A DNA stretch of 36,424 nt from Grammothele lineata. Lineage: Eukaryota > Basidiomycota > Agaricomycetes > Polyporales > Polyporaceae. Where the stretch lies: the NCBI GenBank assembly GCA_002150815.3, contig NDFF03000077.1, positions 1 to 36,424 of the forward strand, given 5' to 3'. The notes under the pieces were generated by a model, which saw only the letters and a program-made list of their open reading frames with translations, was not told the DNA's origin and made no database searches. The translations under genes were made by a program, and so were the position numbers. Within the stretch, counting starts at the first letter, position 1. Each line of letters opens with the position of its first letter. Shown one piece after another: positions 22,401 through 34,173 of the stretch.

Positions 22401-22778
22401 CGCCACATTCCCTACTCCTTGTAATCGCCACAGTGGGACCCGACTGACACTGATCTGCGCAGACGAAGGGCCAGTTCAACGGCGACGTATGGCTCGGCTT
22501 CGACCGCCTGACCTGCGTGCCGATCCAGACGAAGATGGTCAAGGAGTTCATGCTCTCCCGCGAGGAGCGCCAGTGGATCAAGGTTCGTCCCCCTTCCACA
22601 CTCCTTTTTTCATCCATTGCTCACCGTGCGGCAGGACCACAACCGTTTGTGTCTGGAGCGGCTCGAGCCGTTCCTCAGGGAAGACAAGCGCGCGCTCAAG
22701 TTCCTCCGCAGGGAGGCCGAGCGCGGGATCGGCCTCGCCACCCCGGGCCCTGGGGGCCTCACCATCGATTGGGACTAG
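19495..22778 (+). CDS. Xaa-Pro aminopeptidase (M24B) with long N-terminal extension
   Basis: It removes an N-terminal residue that precedes proline, using two metal ions in a pita-bread fold. There are 12 exons: 19495-20306, 20356-20430, 20484-20983, 21038-21249, 21308-21620, 21674-21740, 21813-21924, 21989-22087, 22158-22272, 22339-22397, 22463-22582, 22635-22778 (875 aa). Metal ligands are Asp661, Asp672 ([16 protein letters not shown]), His735 (HGTGHGFG), Glu765 (NEPGFY) and Glu779 (RIE), with the first spacings as in human XPNPEP1. Residues from about 253 ([10 protein letters not shown]) onward give about 620 aa, the normal enzyme length. The first ~250 residues are extra. After a poly-Pro start they are Ser/Arg-rich ([15 protein letters not shown]) with a basic Lys/Gly/Trp patch ([14 protein letters not shown]). 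They look disordered and phosphorylatable, with no known domain. The first exon has no splice signal separating this part from the enzyme. Confidence 0.93.
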
Positions 22779-25197
22779 ACGTCCCCCTGCCGCCCACGAT
22801 CTCCACGCCCGTGACTCTACGAATCCACGGACATAGACTCGCCCCCGTCGAGCTCCGGTGCCCAGACAGACCTTTACCCCCGACACTAGTATCGTTATTC
22901 GGTATCGTGCTGACTGTGTTTCCGGGGAACGCAGGACGCTGAAGTATGTTCGCTGCCTCCTTGACCCGCCTCGTCCCGTACTGCCTCGCCTCTTCCGTCT
23001 CGTCTTATGCCCCCTCTCGATTCTTCCTCCGTTGTTTGTACAACGAACTTCCTCCGCTCTGACCTCCGATCTCCCTCTCTTCATGTCTGTACGACGTTGT
23101 ACGAACTACGTATCATAACGCCAGCTGGGGTGTCGCAGGGCATACCCTCTAAAAAGTCTCCTCTCTTCTCTCCTCTTCTTTCCCCTCTCACTTTAAATAT
23201 CTTCAAATATCTACATATCCTTGCTCTTGTTCTACTCCACAGCCGCGAGCTGTTCAGCCCGCGAGCTCTCTCGACGCCTCTTACCGCTCGATACATACGA
23301 TATACATATAACCCCGGATCGGATTGAATACGCACGCGTCCCCTGTCCCTCTTGGTTCTGTTCGCATCACTTATTGCGCCACCGGAGCTCGGGGGCGCAG
23401 TCCGTTTCTGCACATGCTTGTTGGTTCTCTCTCTTCCCCCTTCTTCATTCCGTGTTCACTTATTTTCCCGTAGGTAGCATTCCCGTCCGTTTCGGATAGA
23501 CCGCGGCCCTCTGGCCGACGTACGTGTCGGCCGGCGCCGTTCTGGTGTAAATAGTCATAAGCGCGGGCGGAATGAATGGAAATATTCGTTCTGCCTGTAA
23601 CTGTGAAGCGTGTGTGCGCATGTCGTGCCAGGGGTGCGCGCTGGTATCTGAAGATCTGACAGGTCGTAGGCTACGATGGAAGTAGGCAATCGTTTAGAAG
23701 AGATGCCACGTGGTTGGAAGCGCCATAGGCCGACGACTGGTCCTGCTCGGAACCTTTGAAAGGCTCTTCACCTCTTCGACCGTCACCAGCTGGCCCATTC
23801 CTGGAAGATTGCGGCGATGTTGAAAAGCAAGAGGCGCGATGGCTTGAATGTCTATCTGATGCGACGCCTCCAGTCGTCAGTGCCCTCGTGCTCGTCTGAA
23901 TCACCGAGCTTAGGGCCGTCTTACGCTACAACTCCACCGCCCAGGAGTATACTCGGTCTGTATGCTATCAACCTCCCATTTCCTTGCGGCCCCTACTAAC
24001 GATCCGCTCTAGTTCTCAACTCACTGACGTTTCTGCGCCAAGCGTAACCTACCCCGCTTATACCTGAGGAACAACCGAGCCCGACGCCGTCGCCACCTCT
24101 GCATGCGACCGCCGCAGATCCTCTCCTGCTGCTGGAGGACCTCTCATCGCCGATATCCAATCTCTGGTCGTCATGAGAAATCTCCACTTGCTTCCGCACT
24201 AGCCGGTGGTCTGCCTGAAAGAACCCGAGCGCGCACTCCCACCTTCTGTCATCTACGCTCTCGAGGTCTCGCCCACGTCCATACGGTCCCTCCCTGGTCG
24301 TCCGTCTCAGCCTACGCCAATTGCTCATCAAAATCCACACGCACTCAGGTCCTTGGGAGTCCAGATGCGCCTCCCCGCTGCATCAGAGCCTCAGAGGAGA
24401 ATCCTCGGCTCCGCGCCTGCCCTCGCTTCCCTCTCCTCTCTGACGTCTCTCATACACCCCAGGCGGTTCTCGCGCCTCTCATACTCCCGCAAGAGCTTCC
24501 CGCGCCTTCCGCACTTAATCTCGCACAAAGCCGTCACCGCGCCTGCCTCAAAAGGGCCGCGGCGGGCTTATGCTGCCACGCGCGATCCGCGACAGGCTTC
24601 GCGCGCCTCGGCGTCTGTACGGGCCTCTACGCCGTCAATGTATGAGTGTCCTTACAACGAGGAGCAGGTCCCTTTACCGACGTCCGGCGGGACCCCCACT
24701 ATCCACTACCTCATTCCGACCAAGTCCCGCGCGCCACGGTGCCCCGCGCCGGGGATAAGACCGTCGCTTGCACGTTGGGGAGATCGTCCAAGCTTCTCGC
24801 GACATTCCTCCGGCGCGCGTTCGCGAAGCGCGGGCCCTGTGCGACTATCTCTCTTCCACTGCGTGCGCGCGGGGGCTGGGGTCGGGCGAGGCCCAAGGGG
24901 GGCGAGTGATAAAAACACGCGAGAACGGGCGGCGGTGCGCCCTCTCCTGCCCTTTGCCTTCCTTCCCGCGCACGTCTCGTCGTGCCATCTGTGTTTGCAT
25001 CTGCATCTGTCGGAGGTACGTTCCTTCTTTTTTTTTCTTCACTATTGTCTTCTGGCGGTTTTTTGACTTTGCTTCTGCGCTCAAGAAGGAGATCGCTTGT
25101 CCTGCCTCACGACATCCCCCCTTTCCTCCCAGCAAATTTCGCGCTTCCCTTCTGACGACTGAAAGTTCAATTACGACAAGACATTCGCATTGATATC
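22779..25197. other. 2.4-kb intergenic region upstream of the sugar permease
   Basis: No recognised gene. The last part (about 24900-25197) has a TATA-like ataaaaac near 24910 and a long T-rich tract near 25025, consistent with promoter and 5' leader of the permease. A long open frame at 24206-25066 lacks an ATG in a good context and any domain (see rejected items). The first part should hold the aminopeptidase 3' UTR. Confidence 0.4.
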
Positions 25198-28097
25198 ATG
25201 GGTGGACCTGCGGCGGTATCGACCGGGGGCGGGCATGCTGCGTACGCGCACTTGCTCAACACGCGTCCGTGGTGGAAAAACTGGCGGCTTGTGAAGCTCA
25301 ACTTGTGCATCGCTCTCTTGTACGTGCTCGTGCTCGCGCTTGGGGTACGCGCATGAGGAGGGGCTGACATGGCGGGCAGGCTGATCACGTCGACGACGAA
25401 TGGGTATGACGGGAGCATGATGAGTGAGTGGCTAAGTCGTGGGCCTGGTATGACAGGAGCTGACCTCGGTGCAGACGGTCTGCAGTCTCTTCCGCAATGG
25501 AACCAAGCATTCAACTACCCGACGGGAGGAAAGGTCCGTTCACCCGTCCTCTTCTCGTCTTTTCGACATAATCAACGCCCTCCCCACCCAGCTCGGCCTC
25601 CTCGCCGCCATCCAGGTCCGTCTCACCCGTCTCACCCGCCCCGCTCTTCGCTTACACCCAGCCCCCGCGCGCAGAACATCGGATGCCTCGCCGCCTATCC
25701 GTTCTCGCCATACGTTTCCGATGGACTTGGGCGGCGCGCAGCGGTCATCCTGGGTGCGGTCATCATGTGCATTGCCACCGTTCTCCAGACGGCGTCGAAC
25801 TCGGTGGGGATGTTTATCGGCGCGCGGTACGTCTCTATGCCTCTCCCTTCTCTATTTCCCTCGCCGTCACCGGGTGAGAAGCATAAGACTGAGCGCGCGG
25901 GTCTAGGTTCCTCATCGGCTTCGGGCTCACGTTCGCCGCGGCTGCCGCGCCGGTACTGATCACCGAGGTCGCGTACCCGTCACAGCGTGGGCCCGCGACG
26001 TCGCTCTACAACACCCTCTGGTGCGTCTCCTCCCCGTTCTTCCCTCTGCTTCCTGAGTCACCCGCTCATCTCCCGCATCCGGTTGCAGGTTCCTCGGGAG
26101 CATTATGTAAGTCCTTCTTTCCCGCCTCGTCCGGCCCGGGGAGCACGAGCTGACGATCGTTTGTGCTTCTCCTCGCTTCTCTTCTCCCTTCGTGGCGTCG
26201 CCCATCCGGGACAACCAGCGCCGCGTGGACAGTACGTCCCCCTCCTCCTCCTCCTCCGTCTCCCCCTTACGAAAGTACTGACGGCAAGGACAGACGTTCG
26301 GGACGTTCCACGTCCCTACGAGCTGGTCGTGGCGGATCCCGTCGGCGCTGCAGGCGCTGCCGTCCGTCGCGCAGGTGTTCCTAATCTGGTTCATCCCCGA
26401 GAGCCCGCGTTGGTTGTGTAACAAGGGCAGGTGAGCGCATCCTGTGTTGAGAGCACTGGGCGAGCGAGAGGGGTCTGATGTTGGGTTGTACATAGGGAGG
26501 AAGAGGCTTTGAATATCCTCGCGTACTACCACGCCGATGGGAACCGGTGCGTCTCTTCCCTTCTTCTCACCTTCCTTCACCATCTAACGCGTGCGAGCAC
26601 AGGAAAGACCCGCTCGTGGAGTACGAGTTCGAGGAGATCCGGACGGCGATCAAGTTCGACCGCGAGGTGGCCGCGAACGTCGGCTGGCTGAGCCTCGTAC
26701 GCACGCCGGGCAACAGGAGGAGGCTGAGGATCATGGTCGCGCTCGCGTTCTTTTCGCAGTGGAGCGGGAATAACCTCATGTGAGTGTCGTGTGTTTATGT
26801 GAGGGCTGAGTTGAGGAGTACTGATGAGTGTTATGGATGATAGCTCGTATTGTGAGTGTGTACGCGCTTGGGGAGGGTAGTGGTATTGAGGAAAGACTTG
26901 CAGTCATGAACAAGGTCTTGAACGCTATCGGCAGTACGTCTCCCCTCCCTCCATGTTCATGCGCACCCTGACTCCTGCGCTATCAGTCACCGACCCCACG
27001 ACCCAACTCCTCATCGTACGCCCCTCCCCTCTCTCCCGCATCCTCTCTCCCTCCACTAACCACCGCGACGTAGAACGGCATCCTGAACATCTACAACTTC
27101 ATCATCGCGATCATCGCGGGGCTCCTGTGCGACCGCGTCGGGCGGCGGCCCCTCTTCATCGCGTCCACGATCGGCATGTTCGTCTTCTGGGTCCTCCAGA
27201 CCGCGTGCTTCGCGCTCTACTCGGAGAAGGGAAATATCGCGGCTGCGCATACGTTTATTGCTATGATATGTGAGTCGCTCGTATGCGTGTCAGCGCGGCG
27301 GAGTACTAAGTGCGTTTGGTTCCCCCCTCGCGCGCGCAGTTTTGTTCTATGCCTTCTGTAAGTATCCGCGTCTGTTCTTCTCTCCGACAGTCCACTGACC
27401 TCCACCGCCACTTCGCGCACGCAGACGACATCGCGTTCACGCCGCTCATCGTGTCGTACACGGTCGAGATCCTGCCGTTCGCGTTACGCGCCAAGGGCTT
27501 CACGGTGTTCAACTTTGCGCTCACGCTCTCGCTCATCTTCAACCAGTGAGTACTCGCGTGTATCATGGGCTAGGATGCGGTTGCTGACAGAAGGGGTGTA
27601 CAGGTACATCAACCCGATCGCGCTTGCGCAGTACGTGCTTTATTCTTTATGGCGGTTTTGTGTGCACTGCTGACGTTTGGGCGTGCAGTCTGGGATGGAA
27701 GTACTACGTGCGTTACGCGACCTGATCCTGGGAATGGGAACGGTGAACTGATGAGAGGTGGTTGCAGATCGTGTACGTGTGCTGGCTCGCGTTCGAGATC
27801 GGGTTTATCTTGCGGTACCTCGTCGAGACGAAGAACGTGAGTCCCTCCCCCCTCTCCTTCCTTCTTCGATGAACGGCGACATGACTGACATGGTGATGCT
27901 CGCAGCGCACGCTCGAGGAGACCGCTGCGTAAGTACTCGTCCTATCAGATGCCAGAAAAAAAGCTGACATTTGAGCTCACAGGCTGTTCGACGGCGAAGA
28001 CACGGTAGCGGCGATTGCGGAGCATGCTGCGGTCAATGCGGGGATCGACGAGAAGGACGCGCCATCGTCGGACAAGATCGAGGAGATCAAGGCATGA
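25198..28097 (+). CDS. MFS sugar permease (hexose/lactose-permease type)
   Basis: This is a predicted plasma-membrane sugar/H+ symporter with 12 membrane segments. My model has 22 exons: 25198-25319, 25380-25423, 25475-25533, 25592-25615, 25675-25826, 25907-26020, 26089-26106, 26219-26231, 26294-26430, 26496-26546, 26603-26779, 26844-26851, 26904-26933, 26987-27015, 27074-27269, 27340-27357, 27425-27545, 27604-27630, 27689-27707, 27768-27836, 27906-27928, 27983-28097, totalling 1566 nt (521 aa). Sugar-porter signatures are TSTTNGYDGSMMNGLQ in segment 1, DGLGRR (99-104), PESPRW (217-222), DRVGRR (346-351) and VETKNRTLEE near the C terminus. The overall sequence is like fungal lactose permeases. 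Exons of 8, 13, 18, 18, 19, 23 and 24 nt are required to keep the conserved segments. The start is ATG 25198, after an A-rich leader. The substrate cannot be assigned. Confidence 0.93.
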
Positions 28098-28674
28098 GCG
28101 CCGCGTGTGTGCGGCGGCGCGGAAGGAGAGCGGTGGGGGATGTAAAGCGCCATTTTGGAGGCTGCAATTGTGGGCTGCATTCTAAAAGCCTGCGGAGGAG
28201 TGGAGGAGGTGTGAAGAAAGACGCTGTGAAGAATTGTATGAGCTGCCAGTGTGGTGGCAGGAAATTTCCGATCGCATGGCCACTGCAGAATGCAAGCAGA
28301 ATGGATGTACGCTGTGTCGCACATGTATTTATGTCCGCTGTAGACTATCGCTCCCATGCTTACCTTCTCCTCCCCTCTCGGGCCGACTGAACACAGGCTA
28401 AAGCTGTAGCAAGCCTTGACGCCGTGATTTTACGCCAAGAGACGAGACGAGCGGCTGAGGTCATCCACACGGCGTTCCGAATCCGGAGAGATATTTGCGC
28501 CTATTTGCCACGCGTGGCGCGAATTCTGCTAGAGACGCGAAAGAAAGTCGCGTTCTCGTCCGAGTCAAAGTCGCCACCTTTCAAATCCTCCTCCTCCCTC
28601 TTCCTTTCCCTCCACCCGCCCCCGACTCGACCGCCCCGTCGCCCGCCTCTTCCCGCCCTCACGTTCGACCCGCC
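28098..28674. promoter_or_regulatory. Interval between sugar permease and GGC1
   Basis: This 577-bp stretch is between two genes on the same strand, so it holds the permease 3' end and the carrier promoter. The last 90 bases are CT-rich (cctcctcctccctcttcc), typical of fungal transcription-start regions. No coding domain is seen. Confidence 0.45.
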
Positions 28675-29838
28675 ATGTCCCCCACGCTCAACGTCAAGGG
28701 CAGCGACTCCGGCACGGCCCGCATCCTCGGTTCTGGGACTTCAGGTATGTATACCTGGCACGTACCGGGAATAATAAATCCTCAGCCCTCACCTTGCAGG
28801 TGTCGCGGAGCTGCTCGTCTTCCACCCGGTAGACACGATCGCCAAACGTCTCATGAGCAACAAGTCCAAGGTCCGTTTCCCTGTCCATTCCGCTGGCACC
28901 CCGCCCGCGTCCCGCACTTCATTTACCCACTCACCCCCCTTTTCCCTCGCGCGCAGGTATCGATGTCAACGCTCTCCCAGGTCATCTTCAAGGAGCACGC
29001 GACCGCCCCGCTCGGGCGCAGGCTCCTCTCGCTCTTCCCGGGGCTCGGCTACGCCGCGGGTTACAAGGTCACCCAGCGTATATACAAGTACGGCGGGCAG
29101 CCTTACTTCTCGGACGTCCTCGCGCGCAACTACCGGGACAACTTTACGAACGCGTTCGGGGAGCGCAAGGGAAAGATGATGATGCAGGCCGCAGCGGGGA
29201 GCTTGACGGGCATTGGTGAAGTCGTGCGTGCCCCTCTTCTCCCCTCCCCCACCCCCTGTAAGGTCTGACCTTGACGACGCTCTCGCGCACCAGGTCCTCC
29301 TCCCGCTCGACGCGCTCAAGATCAAGCGCCAAGTAAACCCCGAAGCCTTCCGCGGGCGCGGCGTCGTCCGCATCTTCCTCGAAGAGGGCACCACCCTCTA
29401 CCGCGGCTGGGGTTGGACCGTCGCGCGCAACGCCCCCGGCTCCTTCGCACTCTTCGGCGCCTCCGCCGCGACGAAGGACTACGTGTTCGGGATCGAGGAC
29501 TACCACAAGGCGACGTGGGCCCAGAACTTCGTCGCGAGCGTCGCGGGCGCGGTGGCGAGCATTACGGTCGCGGCGCCGTTGGATACGGTCAAGACGAGGA
29601 TCCAGAACGCGAACTTTGAAAATAAGGTGTCGGGGGTGGCGGTCGTGAGGGACTTGGTGAAGAACGAGGGTGCGATGGCGTTGTTCAAGGGTCTTACGCC
29701 CAAGGTGCGTTTCTTCCGCTACTGCTTCCGGATGGATGTATTGAGCGGGCGTCGCAGATCCTCGTCGTCGGCCCGAAGCTCGTCTTCAGCTACACCCTCG
29801 CGCAGTCACTCATCCCCTGGTTCTCCAAGTACGTATAG
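28675..29838 (+). CDS. GGC1: Mitochondrial GTP/GDP carrier
   Basis: An inner-mitochondrial-membrane antiporter exchanges GTP for GDP; the yeast protein also affects mitochondrial iron. Exons 28675-28744, 28800-28870, 28957-29223, 29294-29704 and 29758-29838 give 299 aa, against 300 in yeast. The three carrier signatures are present: HPVDTIAKRLM (Pro33), LPLDALKIKRQ (Pro140) and APLDTVKTRIQ (Pro231). GGC1-specific blocks match the yeast protein closely: FPGLGYAAGYKV, RIYKYGGQP, AAAGSLTGIGEVVLLPLD, YRGWGWTVARNAPGSFALFG, GLTPK and GPKLVFSYTLAQSLIPWF. The gene ends at an in-frame TAG (29836). An alternative donor at 29829 with the acceptor before 29924 would replace the last three residues by about eleven. 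It converges on SNX3, 605 bp away. Confidence 0.95.
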
Positions 29839-30443
29839 AAGCCTCCGCCATCCCCTTCCTACTATCGCACTCTACCCTACCCCGCCACACCGTACCGTAC
29901 CGCACCACGCTCTCGCCCACGTAGACTTAATGCCCGCCGACGCCCCTCTGCTTGCTTATGATTAGACGCGCCCGCACAAAAGTAACCCGCTCATCGCTCA
30001 TCGCCCACCGCGCACCTACCCTTACCCCTACCCTCCGCTCATTGTCGTTCGTATCCGTGTATGCTCGTTTAATGGAAGCTATGCTCGTGCTCTCTCGATC
30101 GGTTCGCGCGGGATGAGCTTAGGGATGGAAAGAAGATCCAGAAGATCCAGAAGAGAAGGGAAGTCATCATTGGCGTGCGTACTATGGACAGAGAAAGCAT
30201 GAGAGAGAAGAGAGGAAGGGAGGAAGAGGTACGGGGTCGTGAATCGGACCCGCAGGGAAGGGATGTGCGTAGAACACAGACGATGAGAGAAGAGAGCTGG
30301 GAAACGCGAGCAACACAAACCGTAGAAGGCGTGGGTGGGATGGGGCAGTACAACAGGCCGGTATGGTGGCGGAATATGAGAGGGGAGGGCGAAAGATGGA
30401 AGGCGTAGGCGAACGGATCCCAATATCAACTCCAAATCCACGT
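29839..30443. terminator. Convergent 3' region of GGC1 and SNX3
   Basis: Two genes end facing each other here, so 3' UTRs and polyadenylation signals of both strands must lie in this 605-bp interval. A GA-rich tract runs from about 30120 to 30300 (plus strand). I see no coding domain. Confidence 0.45.
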
Positions 30444-31387
30444 CTACTGCCACTGCGCCTTGTCCCATCCCGGGTCTTGGAGGAACGCGCAGAGGACCTT
30501 GCTGCCCGTCTGTGCCGCGACCGCGCAATCGAAACGTCGTTCGGGGACGAGAAGGACAAGAAAGCAATCAAGTCAACACCCCGCTCCTTCCTCCCTGGAT
30601 CAAACCACGCACCTGCAACAACGGATGTCCCGCGACGATCGTCAAGAACCTCTCCAGGCCCTCGCGGCGGGCCTCGATGACCTCGTCCGAGAAGCGGTTC
30701 GTGAAGACCTTGCCAGGCAGAGGCGGGATGTTCACGCGCGTGCTCTCGCGCTCGAGGATGTCCCGGAAGGCTTCGAAGTCCGAGTACCGTCGTCGGACGA
30801 CGGAATGGCGGAGCTTGAACGCGGGGATGTTCGTCTGCAGGGAAAGGAGTGGGGACGAGGATGAGGTACGGTGGCGGGGTAAAACGAAGCAATGAGGTGC
30901 ACGGAGGGAGGAGGGTGGTCAGCTCGATAGTGGTCAACTGTGCTCGAAGGTGGCGCACACACCTTGCACACGATCTCGTAGTCGGTGTACATCTTCCTGC
31001 CGAACCCTGTCCATACGCGCGCATCAGCTACTCTCCTCCCTCTTTCCAGCCGCGGACGTGCGCAGCAACGGGGAAGTGGGGTCATGCGTGGGGACGCTCA
31101 CTCACCGTGCGTCTGGGGGTTGCGCACCTCGATTTCGAGGAAGCTCTCCGGTACGCTATACATCTCCTCAATCTGCACGAACAAGACGCGGCCACATTTC
31201 ATGTCCAGCAGCACGGAGAGGTCGTGTGAGGGAGCGAGGCGACCAGGCGAGTCCAAGAAGTCGGTTCGGATTCCTATCAGCTCCTTCCTTGGCGTATAGA
31301 GACAAGAACACGCACCGTCTGCTGTGGCCCACCGAGGCGGGGCTCATCAAACACGCTAGCGCGCGCAAAGGGAGACACGGTCGTCAT
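30444..31387 (-). CDS. SNX3: Sorting nexin 3 (Grd19), PX-domain protein
   Basis: It binds phosphatidylinositol 3-phosphate on endosomes and, with retromer, returns cargo to the Golgi. Exons 31387-31316, 31172-31106, 31006-30963, 30834-30613 and 30509-30444 give 156 aa (yeast Grd19 is 162). Nearly the whole protein is one PX domain: [84 protein letters not shown]. The phosphoinositide-binding residues Arg77, Tyr78, Lys103 and Arg117/118 are all present. The 24-residue N terminus ([20 protein letters not shown]) joins through a 143-bp intron, the longest in the gene. A small extra exon there cannot be excluded. Its start is only 330 bp from the F-box gene start on the other strand. Confidence 0.94.
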
Positions 31388-31717
31388 CGTCGGCGCCGCG
31401 GTCGTTGTCTTCGTCGTCGTGGAGGAGGATACGGAGAAGAGTCAAGAGAGGCGAGGCGAAGCGAGCAGCGATGCCGCGGCCGCGGGCGTTTCTGGCCCGC
31501 TCTGCCCGTCCGGCACGTCTCATTAGACGCCCGCGTCAGGCACCGCGCCGCTGCGCTGTTCGCGACTTGGACTCTGTCCTTGACTCGCTGCCAGCGGCTC
31601 GGATAAATCTCAGGAAGTTTTGTCAATTCTCTATCTTCTGGCTTATAGCCTGAATATATCTCGACCGCATTCCAATCTACCACCAACGGAACCCTCCACG
31701 TCGCCTTATCGTCGATC
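31388..31717. promoter_or_regulatory. Divergent promoter of SNX3 and F-box paralogue 1
   Basis: This 330-bp spacer separates two divergently transcribed genes. Its right half, from about 31563, resembles the sequence upstream of F-box paralogue 2. Both contain tgtccttgact followed by tgcca, a cgga block and aatctca at matching spacing, and both end in tcgatcATG. The F-box duplication therefore included promoter DNA. Confidence 0.55.
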
Positions 31718-33679
31718 ATGAGACGTCGCTCTTCTCACCAATTGGACAACCAGCCTCGGGACGCGTCAAGGTGGGTGTGTTCAAAGTGAATGATCATGTC
31801 ATTAGCATATGTCGATATTTACACTGTTCTAGCGTTGACACTGAGGTTGGTCTCGCAGTTTGCTTGTCACGCATGCTCGCCTGATGGATGGTTCGACCCG
31901 TAGGTTATAATCCCCGATCAACCACCCACTCCTACCAGACGGCACACTTCCATCAGCTGCCTTCCGAGCGAAGTCCTTCTCACTATCTTCGAGCTATGCG
32001 TCTGCTCTATCCATCGTCGTGGCCTCTCAGCTTCCGCCACATACGCCAACGCTACGCTGTTTTCGTTGCCACCACGGGTCGACACCACCCAACAGATCGT
32101 TCTCTCCCATGTTTGCCGCTATTGGCGCGAATTGGCCCTCTCGTTCCCGGCACTCTGGACGCGGGTCGACTGTCACAATCATTCCCAGTTTTCCACCTTC
32201 CTCGAACGAGCCGGGTCTTCTCCGCTCTCCATTTTGGCCAACATGCGGGACGCGTCCGCGCTTTTCAGAGGAAATCAGGAGAAGATCACGGAAGATGTAG
32301 TCGCTCGCGCGTTCTCTGCGTTTAGCACCTCTCTCCAGAGACTCGACGCCATCGATCGCTATAGGCCTCATCGACCGCCCTCATGGCTCTGCGCCCTACA
32401 TGCCCCACGCCTCGAGTGCCTCAATCTTGCCATCGCTAAGTCGTGCGTGACAGACGTGGGCCACACGGTGCAACTCGTATCGTTGTTCGGAGGCGACCAC
32501 GGTGCGGCCTCCACGCTTCGAGCCCTGGCTATCACCGGGATGGGTGCCTGGCTCCCTTCCAACTACTTTCCCAATCTGACCCACCTCTGCCTCTCGTTCG
32601 ACCGAGTTTGCGCCTTGACCTGTTTTTCGGAACTTCTCTGTGTTCTCCGGAACGCTCCCGCCCTCGAGTTCGGCCACTTTTCCTCGATGCGAAACCCCAA
32701 CAGCGTTTTCGCCGCATCCGACTCAACGAGCCGCGTCTCCCTTCCCCGCCTACGGCTTCTCCTGTTTACTCACTGTGCTTCACAGGCGTTCGAGATTCTT
32801 CCTTGGCTGGACGTACCGCCTTCGTCGCTCGTACGCGCAAAAGACATCAAATTTCGGTCCAACGACCCCGCCAACTACCACCTGTTCCGCCTCGACCACG
32901 TCAGGCAGGCCAGCGCCTTCGATCTCAGAATCGGTGTCTGTGGAGACATCCATCTATCCGTCGAAGCGGACACGTCCGGCCTCTGGATACAAGGCCGCAT
33001 CGCAACGTGGCACATTGCAGGATGGCGGCACGACGTTTTCGGTGACCTCACAGGCTCCTCCCTGTCCTGGCCGGCACACCTCACCGCGTTCACATTGGAC
33101 ACGCAACACGCGGAGGGGAGCGAGCTCGCCGCGCTCATGCCCGCCATGCCCCGCCTCGCCTCACTAAAAGTACGGCTGGGGGCACGGTACGGCGGCCCCG
33201 AGGCGACCGGGGTGGGCACCTTGGCGGTGCTCTGCGACGCGCTCGCGAACGAGGGCTCTGTGCCCGCGTTACGCGAGCTCAGCGTCGGGCTGTACGTCCC
33301 GCCCGCAGATGTTCACCGGCAGCGCGTCGGATGCCAGCGAGGCCGTCCGGGGAGTACGGGCACTGTTGCGAGCGTTGCGTACCACTTGCGCCGTATGCTG
33401 GTCGCGCGGCGTGAGCGAGCGGGTCCCGAGAAAGTGGCGGCGCTGCGCTCGCTTGTCGTCCAACCGGTCGCGGGATGTACTCCACCGAGTTCGTCGAGTG
33501 AATGGAGGTGGTTCAAGTCCGCCATTGTGCCGTTGCAGGCTCTTGCGGAGTACGTGGAGGGGCTGGTGGTCGCTGTACCACAGGTGGATATTTTTGGGGA
33601 GTTCGAGGTGAAGGACATGTGGCGAATGGAGAATGAGGAGAAATATTGGACGTTGAGTGAGAAGCATCGTGTCAAGTAG
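31718..33679 (+). CDS. F-box protein, Agaricomycete-expanded family (paralogue 1)
   Basis: This is a likely substrate adaptor of an SCF ubiquitin ligase. Exons 31718-31770, 31833-31845 (13 nt) and 31904-33679 give 613 aa. The F-box starts near residue 42 (LPSEVLLTIFELC) and ends with HVCRYWRELALSFPALWTRV around residue 92, the classic layout in mushroom F-box proteins. The long remainder has repeated leucine-rich strands typical of LRR-type recognition domains (for example LRALAITGMGAWLPSNYFPN and LTHLCLSF). The target is unknown. Exon 2 was found by comparison with paralogue 2, where a 13-nt exon lies at the same place and phase. The start ATG shares the context tcgatcATG with the paralogue. 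Confidence 0.85.
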
Positions 33680-33828
33680 GTAGAACGTGTGCCGCGGGTA
33701 CCAAGGATTTGTTGGCGTGCTATTCATGCCCAACTGTCATCAAATGCAAGAGCGGTCGGATACCGGGCTACGGTTAGGCGCAGTAGCCGCCCGGCCGTGT
33801 TTTCAGAGTGACGAGTAACGCCGTGATA

Positions 33829-34095
33829 CTGTACTATTTCACTCAATTCGACAGGCCCTGTGACATGTGACACGGAATTTTCGGTTTCGACTTTCGACAA
33901 CTGCCCCGGTGAGCCGTGACATGGGGCGGGATTTCGACAGATTGGGGGCGCGCGTCAGCGCGCCGCGCCCCGACACCCTCAAGCGCTCGTGGGCGAAATT
34001 CGACGATCGTGGAGGTGACCTGTGACGAGCGCCGAAATTTCGTTCATCTGAGGGCCCGGTGACCGTGACAATTCGAATTGAGTGAAATAGTACAG
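33829..34095. mobile_element. 267-bp MITE with perfect 23-bp terminal inverted repeats
   Basis: The left end starts CTGTACTATTTCACTCAATT (33829) and continues to 33851. The right end, 34073-34095, is its exact reverse complement. A TA dinucleotide flanks both sides (33827-33828 and 34096-34097), as expected for target-site duplication by Tc1/mariner-type transposases. The inside has no open frame of note, so it would be non-autonomous. GTGAC occurs repeatedly near both ends (ctgtgacatgtgacac left, ggtgacctgtgac and ggtgaccgtgac right). A central GC-rich hairpin, GGCGCGC-GTCA-GCGCGCC, lies near 33945. It sits between the two F-box paralogues. Confidence 0.85.
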
Positions 34096-34173
34096 TAGTC
34101 TCGTTACGCGACGCGTCTGTCACAGGTTCGTCCGACGTGACTCGGCCCTTGTCCTTCTCCCACTGAGTTGCTC

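Noticed and set aside
24206..25066. Open frame of 286 codons on the plus strand upstream of the sugar permease
   Set aside because: It begins at a non-ATG codon, has Arg/Ser/Pro-rich composition expected from GC-rich noncoding DNA, shows no domain and runs into the T-rich leader of the permease.
31961..31990. Frameshift in the F-box of paralogue 1
   Set aside because: Shifting to the frame CTT CCG AGC GAA GTC gives LPSEVLLTIFELC and is continuous with the rest of the exon, so no break exists.
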